Below, one piece after another: positions 1-9,720 of a stretch of 64,000 nucleotides of DNA. This stretch comes from an uncultured Acetatifactor sp. GTDB taxonomy: Bacteria > Bacillota > Clostridia > Lachnospirales > Lachnospiraceae. A program made the translations under genes and the position numbers. The notes beneath the pieces are model-generated. The model was given only the letters and a program-made list of their open reading frames with translations, did no database searches and was not told the origin of the DNA. Location: positions 122,840 through 186,839 of the forward strand of contig CALWSL010000004.1 in assembly GCA_944384205.1 (NCBI GenBank), given 5' to 3'. Every line of letters starts with the position of its first letter. Position 1 is the first letter of the stretch.

Positions 1-1210
1 ATTACCACGAGAGGTGATGGAGGAACATTAAAAGCAAGACCTAATTTGGGATATACAGTATATTATAAACCTGATACGAAAGATAAGATTGCAGTTATGG
101 ATTACGACATTACGTTAGCAAAAAAATCCAATGAGATTGGAAAAGTATATTCAGACAATTTGGAATTAATTTGTCAAGGATATGTACCTATTCGTCCACC
201 GATGGTACGTGGTAATTTAGGATGTTGGACGTGGTCATTGGAAAAATTTAATGAAGAAAAAGAGAATATAATTATTACAGGAAAAGAAGGAAAGTATGCA
301 GTAAAAAAGCGTACTTTTGTAGACAAAAAAGATATTATTGAAAATGATGGTAAATTTCAGTATGTTTCTAAAGTTGAGAGCAATTCTAAAAGTATTATAG
401 AATTTTCAACAAATGAAGGAACAAATTTACTCTCGGATATTATGAAGCATGGTGGGTTATTTAGCAATCCGAAAAATACTAACATGATACAGTATTTCGT
501 TGAATTGATTAAGGATCAAGAATGCACAGTACTTGATTTTTTTAGTGGTTCTTCAACAACAGCACAAGCTGTAATGCAACAAAATAACTTGGATGGAGGG
601 CATAGAAAATGGATTATGGTTCAATTAGATGAAAAATGTGCAGAGGAAACGGAAGCATACAAATATGGATTTGACAATATACCAGAGATTGCTAAAGAGC
701 GTATACGCCGAGCAGGGGACAAGATAAAGCAGGAACACCCGGACTCCAACCTTGACATAGGATTTAAAGTATTCAGGGTTGCAGATACAAATATTAAATG
801 GAATTCACTGATAGATATTGGACAGATTGATATAGCACAGATGGAAACATCACCGGACACAATAGATTTTATGCCAAATGTAAAGGATGTGGATGTAGTG
901 TATGAAATAATGTTAAGGCAAAGAAATGTACCATTATCATCAAAAATCGAACATATATTCTGGGGGGGGGGGGTACTCTCGTACTTATCTTTATGCAGAT
1001 AGTTACTTGGTTTGTCTTGAGACAAAAATTACAGAGGAATTAATTGATAAGTTGGCAGGGATAGACCCGTTGCCAATAAAATTCATTTTCAGAGACTCGG
1101 CATTCCAAGATGATATCGCAATGAAGGATGAAACATTCCGTAGACTAAAAGCGCTGATAGAAAAAAATAATGGAATGAATAAGATGGCATACACAGTAGA
1201 GTTTATCTGA
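1..1210 (+). CDS. Type III DNA methyltransferase (Mod), 5'-truncated by window and frameshifted at a poly-G run
   Basis: This is the C-terminal two-thirds of an N6-adenine methyltransferase of the type III (Mod) kind. The frame is open from base 1, so the start and the DPPY catalytic motif lie before the window. The SAM-binding motif DFFSGSSTT is visible near bases 535-560, preceded by a stretch that should be the target-recognition region. From there to the end it closely follows the intact neighbour at 1283-3145, as far as MLRQRNV. At a run of 12 G (962-973) the frame shifts and stops at 1002 after a short foreign tail. The missing end (RTYLYAD...YTVEFI) continues in the next frame to TGA at 1210. 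One G fewer, or two more, would restore one protein. This may be a phase-variable gene held off, a decayed gene, or a sequencing error in the homopolymer. Confidence 0.82.
962..973 (+). repeat. Poly-G tract (G12) inside mod
   Basis: Twelve consecutive G lie in the 3' part of the first methyltransferase gene. With 12 the frame ends at 1002; with 11 or 14 it would read through to 1210 and give a C-terminus matching the second Mod. Mononucleotide runs of this size are known to change length by slippage and to switch mod genes on and off in other bacteria. Here the switch is inferred, since only one length is visible. Confidence 0.85.
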
Positions 1211-1282
1211 TGTTGTGATATATCTGATTTGCTTGAAGTATGCCAGGGTCATAGTGCTGAAAATGAAAAATTGGAGGACACT

Positions 1283-3145
1283 ATGGAATATAAAAAAGTA
1301 AATCAGAGTATGAACAACATTGTAAATGAGCAGGTTAGAAAATTGGAAAGTTTGTTTCCGTCAGCGGTGAAAGATGGAGAAGTGGATTTTCAGGCTCTGA
1401 AGGAAGAATTAGGTCAGTTTACAGAGGTTGGAAATGAAAAATACGAACTGACATGGGCTGAAAAAAAGAATGCGAAAAAGATTGCACAAGAAGATATTGT
1501 GGGAAAGACACTGAAATTCGTTCCTGAAGATAGTAAGAATGCAGATGCGACAGAGAATCTTTATATAGAGGGTGATAATCTGGAAGTATTGAAGTTGCTT
1601 CGCCAGAATTACTTTGGTGCGATAAAGATGATTTATATTGACCCACCGTATAATACAGGAAATGATTTTATTTACAATGATTCTTTTGATATCTCTCAAG
1701 CTGAAAGTGATATTGCAGAAGGGGATATGAATGATTTGGGAGTTAGATATACTGTTAATACAAAATCGAAAAATAGGTTTCATGCTAAGTGGTTGAATAA
1801 TATTTATGCGAGACTAAAAATAGCGAAGGATTTACTGACTGAAGATGGTGTTATTTTTATTTCGGTTGATGACAATGAAGTTACCAATTTGAGAAAACTT
1901 TGTGAAGAGATATTCGGAGAAGATAATTTTGTTGCACAGTTTATCTGGAAATCTAAATTAGGAAAGGTAGGTACTACGTCCACAATTTCTACGGTACATG
2001 AATATATATTGTGTTATTCAAAAAGTATTAATAATGTACAATTTAAAATGATTGAGACTCCGAATGATGGAAGAAAAGAGAATTTGAGACAATGGGGAAT
2101 TGCTGATAGACGAGAGGATAGACCGTCTATGTGGTATCCTATTAAAATTGATGGGATTGAGGTATATCCATATAAGGAGGATGGTACAGAGGGAAGATGG
2201 CGAGTTGGCGAAGATATGGCAAAGGAATTGTTAGCTGATGGAAAACTTGAACTTGTTAAGAAAGGAAGTACATATAATATATATAGAATTTTTGATTCTG
2301 GAATATCTGTTACACCATATGACACGTTACTTTTAGATGATATTGGCACGACAGCAAGAGGGGCGATTACCCTTAAGGCTTTAGAGATGTCCAAGATATT
2401 TGACTATTCTAAGCCGGTAGAGTTGATAAAGCATTTTTTGGTGTTAGCCACAGACAAAGAAGATGTAATATTGGATTTTTTCTCTGGTTCTTCAACGACA
2501 GCGCATTCTGTTATGGAATTAAATTCAGAGAATGATACAAGTAGAAGAAAGTGGATAATGATTCAATTAGGAGAAAAGACAGATGATAAGTCAGAGTCTT
2601 ATAAAAATGGATATTATCGGATTTGCGATATAGGAAAAGAACGAATCAGACGTGCAGGCGAAAAGATTAAATCAGAACATCCAGATGCAGATATTGATAT
2701 AGGATTCAAAGTATTCCGAGTAGCAGACACTAATATCAAATGGAATTCTCTTATGGATGCAGGGCAGTTAGACATGACACAGATGGAGTACAATCCAGAC
2801 CTTATAGATTTTATGCCAGATGCAAAAGATGTCGATATTGTTTACGAAATCATGCTTCGCCAGCGTAATGTAGCATTATCTGAGTCTTTAGAACTGTTAT
2901 CTGACATTGGTAATCGTACATATCTCTATGCAGGCAGTTTCCTTGTATGTCTCGAAACAGAGATTACAGAGGTATTGATTGGAAAGCTGGCAGAACTTGA
3001 CCCTTTACCGATTAAGTTTATTTTCAGAGATTCTGCTTTTAAGGATGATATTGCCTTAAAGGACGAGACTTTTAGAAGGTTGAAAGCGCTCGTGGAGAAA
3101 AATGCAGGAACCAATAAACCTGTTTATACTGTAGAGTTCATATAA
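1283..3145 (+). CDS. Type III restriction-modification methyltransferase subunit (Mod)
   Basis: A 620-residue adenine-N6 methyltransferase that would methylate the recognition site of the type III system and give specificity to the Res subunit downstream. The catalytic motif DPPYNTGNDF is at residues 120-129. The SAM-binding motif FSGSS is at about 400-404, so the order is catalytic motif first (beta class, as in type III Mod). The roughly 270 residues between them hold the target-recognition domain. The ATG at 1283 is chosen because GGAGG sits at 1273-1277; a TTG frame begins further upstream without such a site. The C-terminal 250 residues closely resemble the preceding truncated mod, but the recognition regions differ, so the two would probably recognise different sites. 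A hairpin terminator follows at 3189-3215. Confidence 0.93.
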   Translation: MEYKKVNQSMNNIVNEQVRKLESLFPSAVKDGEVDFQALKEELGQFTEVGNEKYELTWAEKKNAKKIAQEDIVGKTLKFVPEDSKNADATENLYIEGDNLEVLKLLRQNYFGAIKMIYIDPPYNTGNDFIYNDSFDISQAESDIAEGDMNDLGVRYTVNTKSKNRFHAKWLNNIYARLKIAKDLLTEDGVIFISVDDNEVTNLRKLCEEIFGEDNFVAQFIWKSKLGKVGTTSTISTVHEYILCYSKSINNVQFKMIETPNDGRKENLRQWGIADRREDRPSMWYPIKIDGIEVYPYKEDGTEGRWRVGEDMAKELLADGKLELVKKGSTYNIYRIFDSGISVTPYDTLLLDDIGTTARGAITLKALEMSKIFDYSKPVELIKHFLVLATDKEDVILDFFSGSSTTAHSVMELNSENDTSRRKWIMIQLGEKTDDKSESYKNGYYRICDIGKERIRRAGEKIKSEHPDADIDIGFKVFRVADTNIKWNSLMDAGQLDMTQMEYNPDLIDFMPDAKDVDIVYEIMLRQRNVALSESLELLSDIGNRTYLYAGSFLVCLETEITEVLIGKLAELDPLPIKFIFRDSAFKDDIALKDETFRRLKALVEKNAGTNKPVYTVEFI

Positions 3146-3188
3146 GGGGCATATATGTTGAAGAAGGAATTATGAATTTTGTGATTGA

Positions 3189-3215
3189 AAAATCCGAGAA
3201 GGCTTCTCGGATTTT
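3189..3215. terminator. Hairpin between mod and nuclease gene
   Basis: Perfect 13-base arms (AAAATCCGAGAAG / CTTCTCGGATTTT) around a single G. The A-run on one side and T-run on the other make it a candidate bidirectional intrinsic terminator. If active, it would separate mod expression from the nuclease and res genes, or cut it down. Confidence 0.6.
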
Positions 3216-3262
3216 AGATGATGAGGAACTGGTCCAACTTGTATTTTGGGGAGGTGTTAAAA

Positions 3263-4381
3263 TTGAATGAAATAGAAAGAATAGACAATAATGATATTAT
3301 GGGAAAATATCAAAAAACAGAAAACATATTGAATGATATACAAAACATAATTGAGGTATCTCAAAAAGAAGCATATCGGGCTGTGAATACTATTTTGACA
3401 CAGAGAAACTGGCTCATTGGATATCGGATTGCAGAGGAAGAAATGAGAGGGGAAAACCGTGCAGAGTATGGTGCGAATATCATAAAAAAACTCTCGAAAG
3501 AATTGACTGTAAAATATGGAAAAGGCTTTACCAAAACGAATCTATACAATTTCTATATGTTTTACAAGTATTTTCCTCAGATTTTCCACACAGCGTGTGG
3601 AAAATCTGAGAGAGTGTTATCTTGGTCGCATTACAGGACATTATTGCAGGTAAAGGATGATGCAGCCCGCAGTTGGTATGAAAAAGAAGCATATGAGCAG
3701 ATATGGAGTGTACGTACATTGCAACGAAATGTCGATACTCAGTATTATCATAGAATATTGCAGTCACAAAATAAACAAATTGTGGAACAGGAGATGAAAG
3801 AGAAAACAGCAGATTTTCATAATGATAAGCTAGAGTTCATCAAGAATCCTGTAATTGCCGAGTTTTTAGGCTTGTCATCCAATATAGATTTTACGGAAAC
3901 GCAGTTGGAAAGCTGTATTATATCCAATATACAGAAATTCCTTATGGAATTAGGCAAGGGTTATGCGTTTGTTGCCAGACAGCAGCATATTCATACGGAG
4001 AAACAGGATTATTATATAGACTTGGTGTTTTATAACTATATACTAAAATGTTTTGTATTGATAGACCTTAAAACAAGTAGAATTACACATTAGGATGTAG
4101 GTCAGATGGATATGTATATCCGTATGTATGACGAATTAAAAAAGTCAAAGGATGACAATCCTACGCTAGGCATAGTTCTCTGTTCAGAAACAGATGAAGA
4201 TATTGCAAAATATTCTGTACTGCATGGAAATGAGCAGCTATTTGCAAGCAAATATAAATTATATCTGCCAACTGATGAGGAACTTCGAGCAGAAATTGAA
4301 ACACAAAAAGCAATGTTTTATCTCCAACAGCAGGAAAAGGAACAAAAACAGAATGATGAAGAAGGTGAGATAGATGGCTAA
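3263..4381 (+). pseudogene. DUF1016/YhcG-type PDDEXK nuclease, interrupted by an in-frame amber codon
   Basis: The two halves (to 4090 and from 4094) lie in the same frame, separated only by TAG at 4091-4093; together they make about 372 residues, the usual size of DUF1016 (YhcG) proteins. The first half has the N-terminal DUF1016 region and the PDDEXK-like core: D in YYIDLVFY, then IDLK with K at residue 270. The stop falls seven codons later, where the family normally reads HQD(V/I)GQM, so a single CAG-to-TAG change explains it. A TTG start at 3263 is preferred because GAGGT precedes it; an ATG at 3218 is also in frame. It lies between mod and res, a place where this family is often found, and its last codons overlap the res start. 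The truncated product keeps the acidic and lysine residues but loses the conserved Gln. Confidence 0.8.
3576..3610. repeat. Perfect 16-bp inverted repeat inside the nuclease gene
   Basis: Arms 3576-3591 (CTCAGATTTTCCACAC) and 3595-3610 (GTGTGGAAAATCTGAG) are exact reverse complements around a 3-base loop, within coding sequence that reads QIFHTACGKSE. Because of the symmetry the opposite strand reads almost the same peptide. It resembles a REP-type palindrome carried in a gene; its origin cannot be told from one copy. Confidence 0.8.
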
Positions 4382-7300
4382 TCGTATTACATTCCAATTT
4401 GAGGACGACCTTGATTATCAAATGCAGGCGATTCACTCTGCTGTGGAATTGTTCAGAGGCTTGTCAAGACATGTAGATGGCATTTACAAATATAACCGAA
4501 TACATGATGTGACACAAGGGAATCCAATTAGAAACAATGATATTGTTGTCGGCAGCAGACTGCTTGAAAATCTGCGTGGAGTACAGCTATCCAATAATTT
4601 GTTTGCAGATAATATGCTGGCAGATGGTAATAATTTTACGATTGAAATGGAGACGGGTACCGGAAAAACATATGTGTATCTGCGTACTATATTAGAGTTA
4701 TATAAGGAATATGGCTTCAAGAAGTTTATGATTGTTGTTCCGTCTATTGCTATTCGTAAGGGCGTTGAAAAATCTATGGAACAACTGACTGACCATTTCA
4801 AACGATTATATAGTATTGATATTTTGAAGCACAGCTTTATTTATGACAGCGATAATCCAAAGCAGATTAGTTCCAAACTGGTAGAAAGCAATGATTTGAG
4901 CATCTGCGTATTGAATATTCAGGCTTTTAATAAAGATACCAATAAAATCCGTAAGGAAGATGAATATGGGCAGAACCTGTGGGAAGATATCAAGTATATC
5001 AAGCCGATTGTCATAATTGATGAGCCACAAAAGATTGAAGGTACTGCAAAGAAGAAGTCTAAATCATTAGAGGCTATTGAAGAGTTACAGCCTTTGTTTA
5101 CCCTGCGGTATTCTGCTACACATAAGCAGTTATATAATCAGATTTACAAATTGGATTCCTATGCAGCATATCAGAAGGATTTGGTAAAGAAGATTGTAGT
5201 GAAGACAGTCCACGGGGTAATTCCAAAGGATTATCCTTATGTCAGATATTTGTCCTTTACTTCAGATTTGAAGGCAAAGATAGAAATTTTTTCACAAGAG
5301 CAGGGCGGTACAATCCGCTTTAAGACGTTTCATGTCGGAGGTGGGGCTTCGCTTGAAGAACTTTCTGGCGGATTGTTACAATATAAGGACTATCGTATTG
5401 CAGAAGAACCTCATAAACTCAAACCTTTGTCCATTGCAACAAAGGATGGTTTCTTTGCTTTGGAGCAGGGACACAGTAATCATGAGATTGAGAAGAATGA
5501 GGCTGTGCGTATTCAAATAAGATTGGCGATTCAGAATCATTTTACAAAGCAGCTTAATATTATTCGTCAAGGAAGAAAAATAAAAGCACTGACATTGTTT
5601 TTTATTGATTCGGTAGATAAAGTGCGTGATGATACCGCTTCTGATGGACGTGGCGAATACCTGCGTATTTTTGATGAGGAATATAAAAAGTATGTAAGTA
5701 CACATGCGCACGAACTGGAGCAGAACAAAGAGTATTTTCCTGATTACATGAATGTTCAGGCTGTCAGAGAAGGTTATTTTGCCAGAGATAAGAAAAATAA
5801 TGCTGTAGATGTTGATGGATGGGATTCATCCCTTGATGAAAATAATATGAAGATTAAGGCAAAGTCGCAGGAGGATATTGACCGGGGAATCAGTTTAATT
5901 CTGGAAAAGAAAGATGAACTGATTTCCTTTGATGAGCCATTGGCATTTATCTTTTCTCACTCTGCCTTAAGAGAAGGTTGGGATAACCCGAATGTATTTA
6001 CACTTTGTACCTTGAAGTCTGGCGGTTCAGATATTGCAAAAAAGCAGGAGATTGGTCGAGGATTAAGACTGCCGGTTGATATTACCGGCAATCGTTGTAT
6101 TGATAAGAGAGTCAATGAATTGACAGTCATTGCCAACGATTATTATGACCACTTTGCAGCGGCACTTCAGAAGGATTTCAACGATAATATACATTTTGAT
6201 AAGAATGAAGTTACTGCGGAAATCTTGATTTCTACGTTGAAGACAGCGGGAGTTCCTGCAAAGAAAATTACACCGGAACTGGTGGATGCTTTTAAAGAAG
6301 AACTGGTATCAGCGGGCGTCATGAATTCTGATAATATACTGAAAGGTTCTCCTGACCGGATTACAAAGATTTTTGACAACATGGTATTTGTCAATGATAC
6401 CTTAAATGAACATGCAGATATTATCAAAAAGCAGTTCAAAGAGCTGATGGTTCAGAAAGGTACGAGAAAAATTGAGATTACCAATGGCGACAATGAGCCT
6501 TACGAAAATAAAGTGAGAGCCTATGTGACTGAAGGTGAGTTCCAAAAGATTTATGTCGGACTTCGCCAAAACCTGATGAAGCGTACTATTTACAGGTTCA
6601 AGATCGATAAGGATAAATTTATAGAAGACTGTATCTTTGAAATAAATAAGTCTTTGCTGTTCAAAAAAGCGAAAAACGAGTATAAGGTGGAAACGGGTAG
6701 AGCAAGGTTCAATGATTCTGCAATGTTTGTTATGGAAGAAACTGCCTGTGGTGATAAGCAGCTTGAAATAGAAATCAGTTCTGACCCAAAATCTGATTTT
6801 GAAATTGCAAATTTCATTATGCACCATACAATGCTGCCCCGTTTGGCTATTTTCAAGATTATCCAGGGAGTTGATAAACGGGAGCTATTGGATAATCAGG
6901 ATATTTTGGATGAAGTAACTCAGCTTATTCTGAAAAAACTGAATGATATTAAAGCTGCCAACATTACTGCTTATGAAGTTATCAATGGTTATGAGTTGGA
7001 TGAAAGGAACATCTTTGAACTGGATACCATATCAGAAGAAGACTTTGAACAGGAATGGAGAGTATTCAGAGCCAAGTCCGACAGAAGCTCTGCTATGAAC
7101 GAATACTACAAAATGGATAGTGCGGGTGAGGCTGAATTCGCTCATAGACTGGAGAATAATACAAATGTGCTGTTATTTACCAAGTTGAAAAAGGGTGGAT
7201 TTGTGATTGACACGCCATATGGTAACTATAGTCCTGACTGGGCAGTTGTCTGTAGAAAAGAAGCATTAGCTGACGCATCCGTGGGAATCTATTTCATTGT

Positions 7301-7469
7301 AGAGACAAAGCCGGGAAAGTCAGAAGTGAATCTTCAAGATGTAGAACGCAATAAGATTCGTTGCGGTAAGCTTCATTTCAAGGCAGTATCTGACCAGATT
7401 AAATTTGACTGGGTAAATAGTTACGAAGATTTCCGCAGTAAATTTGGAGTGGCTGAAAGTGCTTCTTAG
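4374..7469 (+). CDS. Type III restriction endonuclease subunit (Res), SF2 helicase-nuclease
   Basis: A 1031-residue motor and nuclease subunit of a type III restriction enzyme, which with Mod would translocate or slide on DNA and cut unmethylated sites. Walker A (TGTGKT) is at residues 94-99. The helicase motif II is DEPQ at 216-219, the variant typical of type III Res, and the later helicase box QEIGRGLRLP is present. A C-terminal PD-(D/E)xK nuclease reads PDW at about 954-956 and ETK at 977-979. The length matches the family. The ATG overlaps the last bases of the nuclease gene by 8 and has AAGGTGAG just upstream, so the two are translationally coupled. No break is seen, so Res with the second Mod could form a complete enzyme. 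Confidence 0.95.
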   Translation: MANRITFQFEDDLDYQMQAIHSAVELFRGLSRHVDGIYKYNRIHDVTQGNPIRNNDIVVGSRLLENLRGVQLSNNLFADNMLADGNNFTIEMETGTGKTYVYLRTILELYKEYGFKKFMIVVPSIAIRKGVEKSMEQLTDHFKRLYSIDILKHSFIYDSDNPKQISSKLVESNDLSICVLNIQAFNKDTNKIRKEDEYGQNLWEDIKYIKPIVIIDEPQKIEGTAKKKSKSLEAIEELQPLFTLRYSATHKQLYNQIYKLDSYAAYQKDLVKKIVVKTVHGVIPKDYPYVRYLSFTSDLKAKIEIFSQEQGGTIRFKTFHVGGGASLEELSGGLLQYKDYRIAEEPHKLKPLSIATKDGFFALEQGHSNHEIEKNEAVRIQIRLAIQNHFTKQLNIIRQGRKIKALTLFFIDSVDKVRDDTASDGRGEYLRIFDEEYKKYVSTHAHELEQNKEYFPDYMNVQAVREGYFARDKKNNAVDVDGWDSSLDENNMKIKAKSQEDIDRGISLILEKKDELISFDEPLAFIFSHSALREGWDNPNVFTLCTLKSGGSDIAKKQEIGRGLRLPVDITGNRCIDKRVNELTVIANDYYDHFAAALQKDFNDNIHFDKNEVTAEILISTLKTAGVPAKKITPELVDAFKEELVSAGVMNSDNILKGSPDRITKIFDNMVFVNDTLNEHADIIKKQFKELMVQKGTRKIEITNGDNEPYENKVRAYVTEGEFQKIYVGLRQNLMKRTIYRFKIDKDKFIEDCIFEINKSLLFKKAKNEYKVETGRARFNDSAMFVMEETACGDKQLEIEISSDPKSDFEIANFIMHHTMLPRLAIFKIIQGVDKRELLDNQDILDEVTQLILKKLNDIKAANITAYEVINGYELDERNIFELDTISEEDFEQEWRVFRAKSDRSSAMNEYYKMDSAGEAEFAHRLENNTNVLLFTKLKKGGFVIDTPYGNYSPDWAVVCRKEALADASVGIYFIVETKPGKSEVNLQDVERNKIRCGKLHFKAVSDQIKFDWVNSYEDFRSKFGVAESAS

Positions 7470-7541
7470 TTGAAAAGAAAAAAGGCGTATCGTTTGAGAG
7501 AAGCAATTTTGTACTTCTTAGAAAATAATTTTAAATAGTTA

Positions 7542-7573
7542 TCCGTAGGGTAGAAATATCCTACGGAATTTTT
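7542..7573 (+). terminator. Intrinsic terminator after res
   Basis: Eight-base arms TCCGTAGG / CCTACGGA with a ten-base loop, followed directly by ATTTTT. It closes the restriction-modification locus. Confidence 0.82.
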
Positions 7574-7594
7574 GCTATTTTTGTTCAGGACAAC

Positions 7595-7608
7595 AGAACT
7601 AATGTTCA
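7595..7608. promoter_or_regulatory. LexA (SOS) box upstream of uvrB
   Basis: The sequence AGAACTAATGTTCA has the dyad GAAC-N4-GTTC of the Firmicute LexA/DinR operator. It lies just upstream of the likely -35 of uvrB, one of the most regularly LexA-controlled genes. Confidence 0.75.
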
Positions 7609-7616
7609 CTACGCTA

Positions 7617-7645
7617 TGTACTTTTTGTAACTTTTATGGTATACT
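7617..7645 (+). promoter_or_regulatory. Probable sigma-A promoter of uvrB-uvrA
   Basis: A -10 TATACT (7640-7645) lies 17 bases after a poor -35 (TGTACT). It is next to the LexA box and about 50 bases before the uvrB start. Confidence 0.6.
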
Positions 7646-7695
7646 ATAGATTCAGTATTTATGGTTGTTTGTTATGAGATTTGGAGGTGCTTTTT

Positions 7696-9699
7696 ATGCA
7701 AGATGCACAAAAATGCTTTAAACTTCATTCCGACTATGCTCCCACCGGCGACCAGCCTCAGGCAATCGCTGAACTGGTGGAGGGTTTCCGACAGGGCAAT
7801 CAATTTCAGACCTTGCTTGGTGTAACCGGCTCCGGCAAGACCTTTACTATGGCGAATGTCATTGCCGCACTGAACAAGCCGACGCTGATTATCGCTCATA
7901 ATAAGACTTTGGCGGGACAGCTTTATGGCGAGTTCAAAGAGTTTTTTCCCGAAAATGCGGTGGAGTATTTCGTCTCCTATTACGATTACTATCAGCCGGA
8001 GGCATATGTACCGTCCTCTGATACTTATATCGCAAAGGATTCCGCTGTTAACGATGAGATAGATAAGCTGCGTCTTTCTGCTACGGCGTCGCTGACGGAG
8101 CGGAGGGACGTGATTGTGGTTGCGAGTGTGTCCTGCATTTACGGTTTGGGAAGCCCTGACGAATACAAGGATATGATTGTTTCCCTGCGCCCCGGTATGA
8201 TTAAGGACAGGGATCAGGTGTTGCGGGAGCTGGTGGATATCCAGTATACCCGCAATGATATGGATATGCAGCGCGGTTGCTTTCGCGTGCGTGGTGATGT
8301 GGTGGAGATTTATCCTGCACAGGGCGGCGACTATCTGATTCGCGTGGAATTTTTCGGCGACGAGATTGACCGTATCGCCGAGGTGGAGCCGTTGACAGGC
8401 AAGATTCATTCCGTGCTGAATCATGTTGGGATTTTCCCCGCATCCCATTATGTAGTGTCTCAGGATAAGATTAAAGCAGCCTGCGAAAATATAGAAAAAG
8501 AAATGGAAGAGCGGGTCAGGTATTTCAAAGGAGAAGACAAACTGATTGAAGCCCAGCGTATTGCCGAGCGTACTAATTTTGACATTGAGATGCTCCGGGA
8601 GACGGGCTTTTGCTCCGGTATCGAAAATTATTCCAGACATTTAAACGGTATGCCGGAAGGCGCGCCGCCTATGACGCTGATGGATTTCTTCAAGGATGAT
8701 TACCTGATTATCATTGATGAATCCCATATGACGATTCCGCAGATTCGCGGTATGTATGCGGGGGACCGTTCCCGGAAAACCACGCTGGTGGACTATGGCT
8801 TCCGCCTGCCGTCGGCTTTGGACAACAGACCGTTGAATTTTGAAGAGTTTGAAGCGCATATTGACCAGATGTTGTTTGTATCGGCTACGCCTTCGGATTA
8901 TGAGGCGGAGCATGAGCTGCTTCGCACGGAGCAGATTATCCGTCCCACGGGACTGCTTGACCCGGAGGTTGATGTCCGCCCTGTGGAGGGACAGATTGAC
9001 GATCTGATTGGTGAAGTAAACAAAGAGGTTGAAAAACATAACAAGGTGCTGATTACCACATTGACCAAGCGAATGGCAGAGGATTTGACGGATTATATGA
9101 AGGAAGTGGGTATCCGTGTGAAGTACCTGCATTCCGATATCGATACGCTGGAGCGTGCCGAGATTATCCGTGATATGCGTCTCGATGTGTTCGATGTTCT
9201 GGTGGGCATCAATCTGCTGCGTGAGGGATTGGATATTCCGGAAATTTCCCTTGTGGCGATTCTGGATGCGGACAAGGAAGGATTCTTAAGAAGCTCGACT
9301 TCCCTGATACAGACTATCGGACGTGCGGCGAGAAATGCCGAAGGTCATGTTATCATGTATGCCGATACCGTCACGGATTCCATGCGTGTAGCGCTGGATG
9401 AGACGAATAGACGTCGCGAGATTCAGAAAAAATACAATGAGGAGCACGGTATTACGCCTCAGACTATCAAGAAGGCAGTCCGGGATTTGATAAGTATTTC
9501 CAAAGTAATTGCCCAGGAAGAGCTGCGGTTTGAAAAGGATCCCGAATCCATGGATCGCAAGGAGCTGGAAAAGCTGATTGCGGATGTGCAGAAAAAGATG
9601 CAGAAGGCGGCTTCGGATTTGAATTTCGAGGCGGCGGCAGAGCTGCGTGATAAGATGTTGGAATTGAAGCAGCAGTTAAATAAGCTGGATGAAGAGTAG
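7696..9699 (+). CDS. uvrB: Excinuclease ABC subunit UvrB
   Basis: A 667-residue UvrB, the damage-verifying helicase-like subunit of nucleotide excision repair, which takes lesions from UvrA and recruits UvrC. Walker A GVTGSGKT is near residues 42-49. The beta-hairpin tyrosines ([12 protein letters not shown]) near 90-100, the DESH box, the QTIGRAARN helicase motif, and a C-terminal UVR domain for UvrC contact are all present. The ATG at 7696 has GGAGGTG eight bases upstream and beats a TTG at 7681 that lies within that site. uvrA follows after 21 bases, so they form an operon under the LexA-box promoter. Base composition is richer in G+C than the restriction locus before it, which marks the return to backbone sequence. 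Confidence 0.98.
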   Translation: MQDAQKCFKLHSDYAPTGDQPQAIAELVEGFRQGNQFQTLLGVTGSGKTFTMANVIAALNKPTLIIAHNKTLAGQLYGEFKEFFPENAVEYFVSYYDYYQPEAYVPSSDTYIAKDSAVNDEIDKLRLSATASLTERRDVIVVASVSCIYGLGSPDEYKDMIVSLRPGMIKDRDQVLRELVDIQYTRNDMDMQRGCFRVRGDVVEIYPAQGGDYLIRVEFFGDEIDRIAEVEPLTGKIHSVLNHVGIFPASHYVVSQDKIKAACENIEKEMEERVRYFKGEDKLIEAQRIAERTNFDIEMLRETGFCSGIENYSRHLNGMPEGAPPMTLMDFFKDDYLIIIDESHMTIPQIRGMYAGDRSRKTTLVDYGFRLPSALDNRPLNFEEFEAHIDQMLFVSATPSDYEAEHELLRTEQIIRPTGLLDPEVDVRPVEGQIDDLIGEVNKEVEKHNKVLITTLTKRMAEDLTDYMKEVGIRVKYLHSDIDTLERAEIIRDMRLDVFDVLVGINLLREGLDIPEISLVAILDADKEGFLRSSTSLIQTIGRAARNAEGHVIMYADTVTDSMRVALDETNRRREIQKKYNEEHGITPQTIKKAVRDLISISKVIAQEELRFEKDPESMDRKELEKLIADVQKKMQKAASDLNFEAAAELRDKMLELKQQLNKLDEE

Positions 9700-9720
9700 T
9701 GGTACAGAAAGAGGTTTACA

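Noticed and set aside
926-1210. A separate small gene after the first mod
   Set aside because: It has no start signal of its own and its sequence is the missing end of the mod gene in a shifted frame.
7672-8640. A 322-codon minus-strand open frame within uvrB
   Set aside because: It lies wholly opposite a strongly conserved gene, has no binding site or recognisable protein, and follows from codon bias of uvrB.
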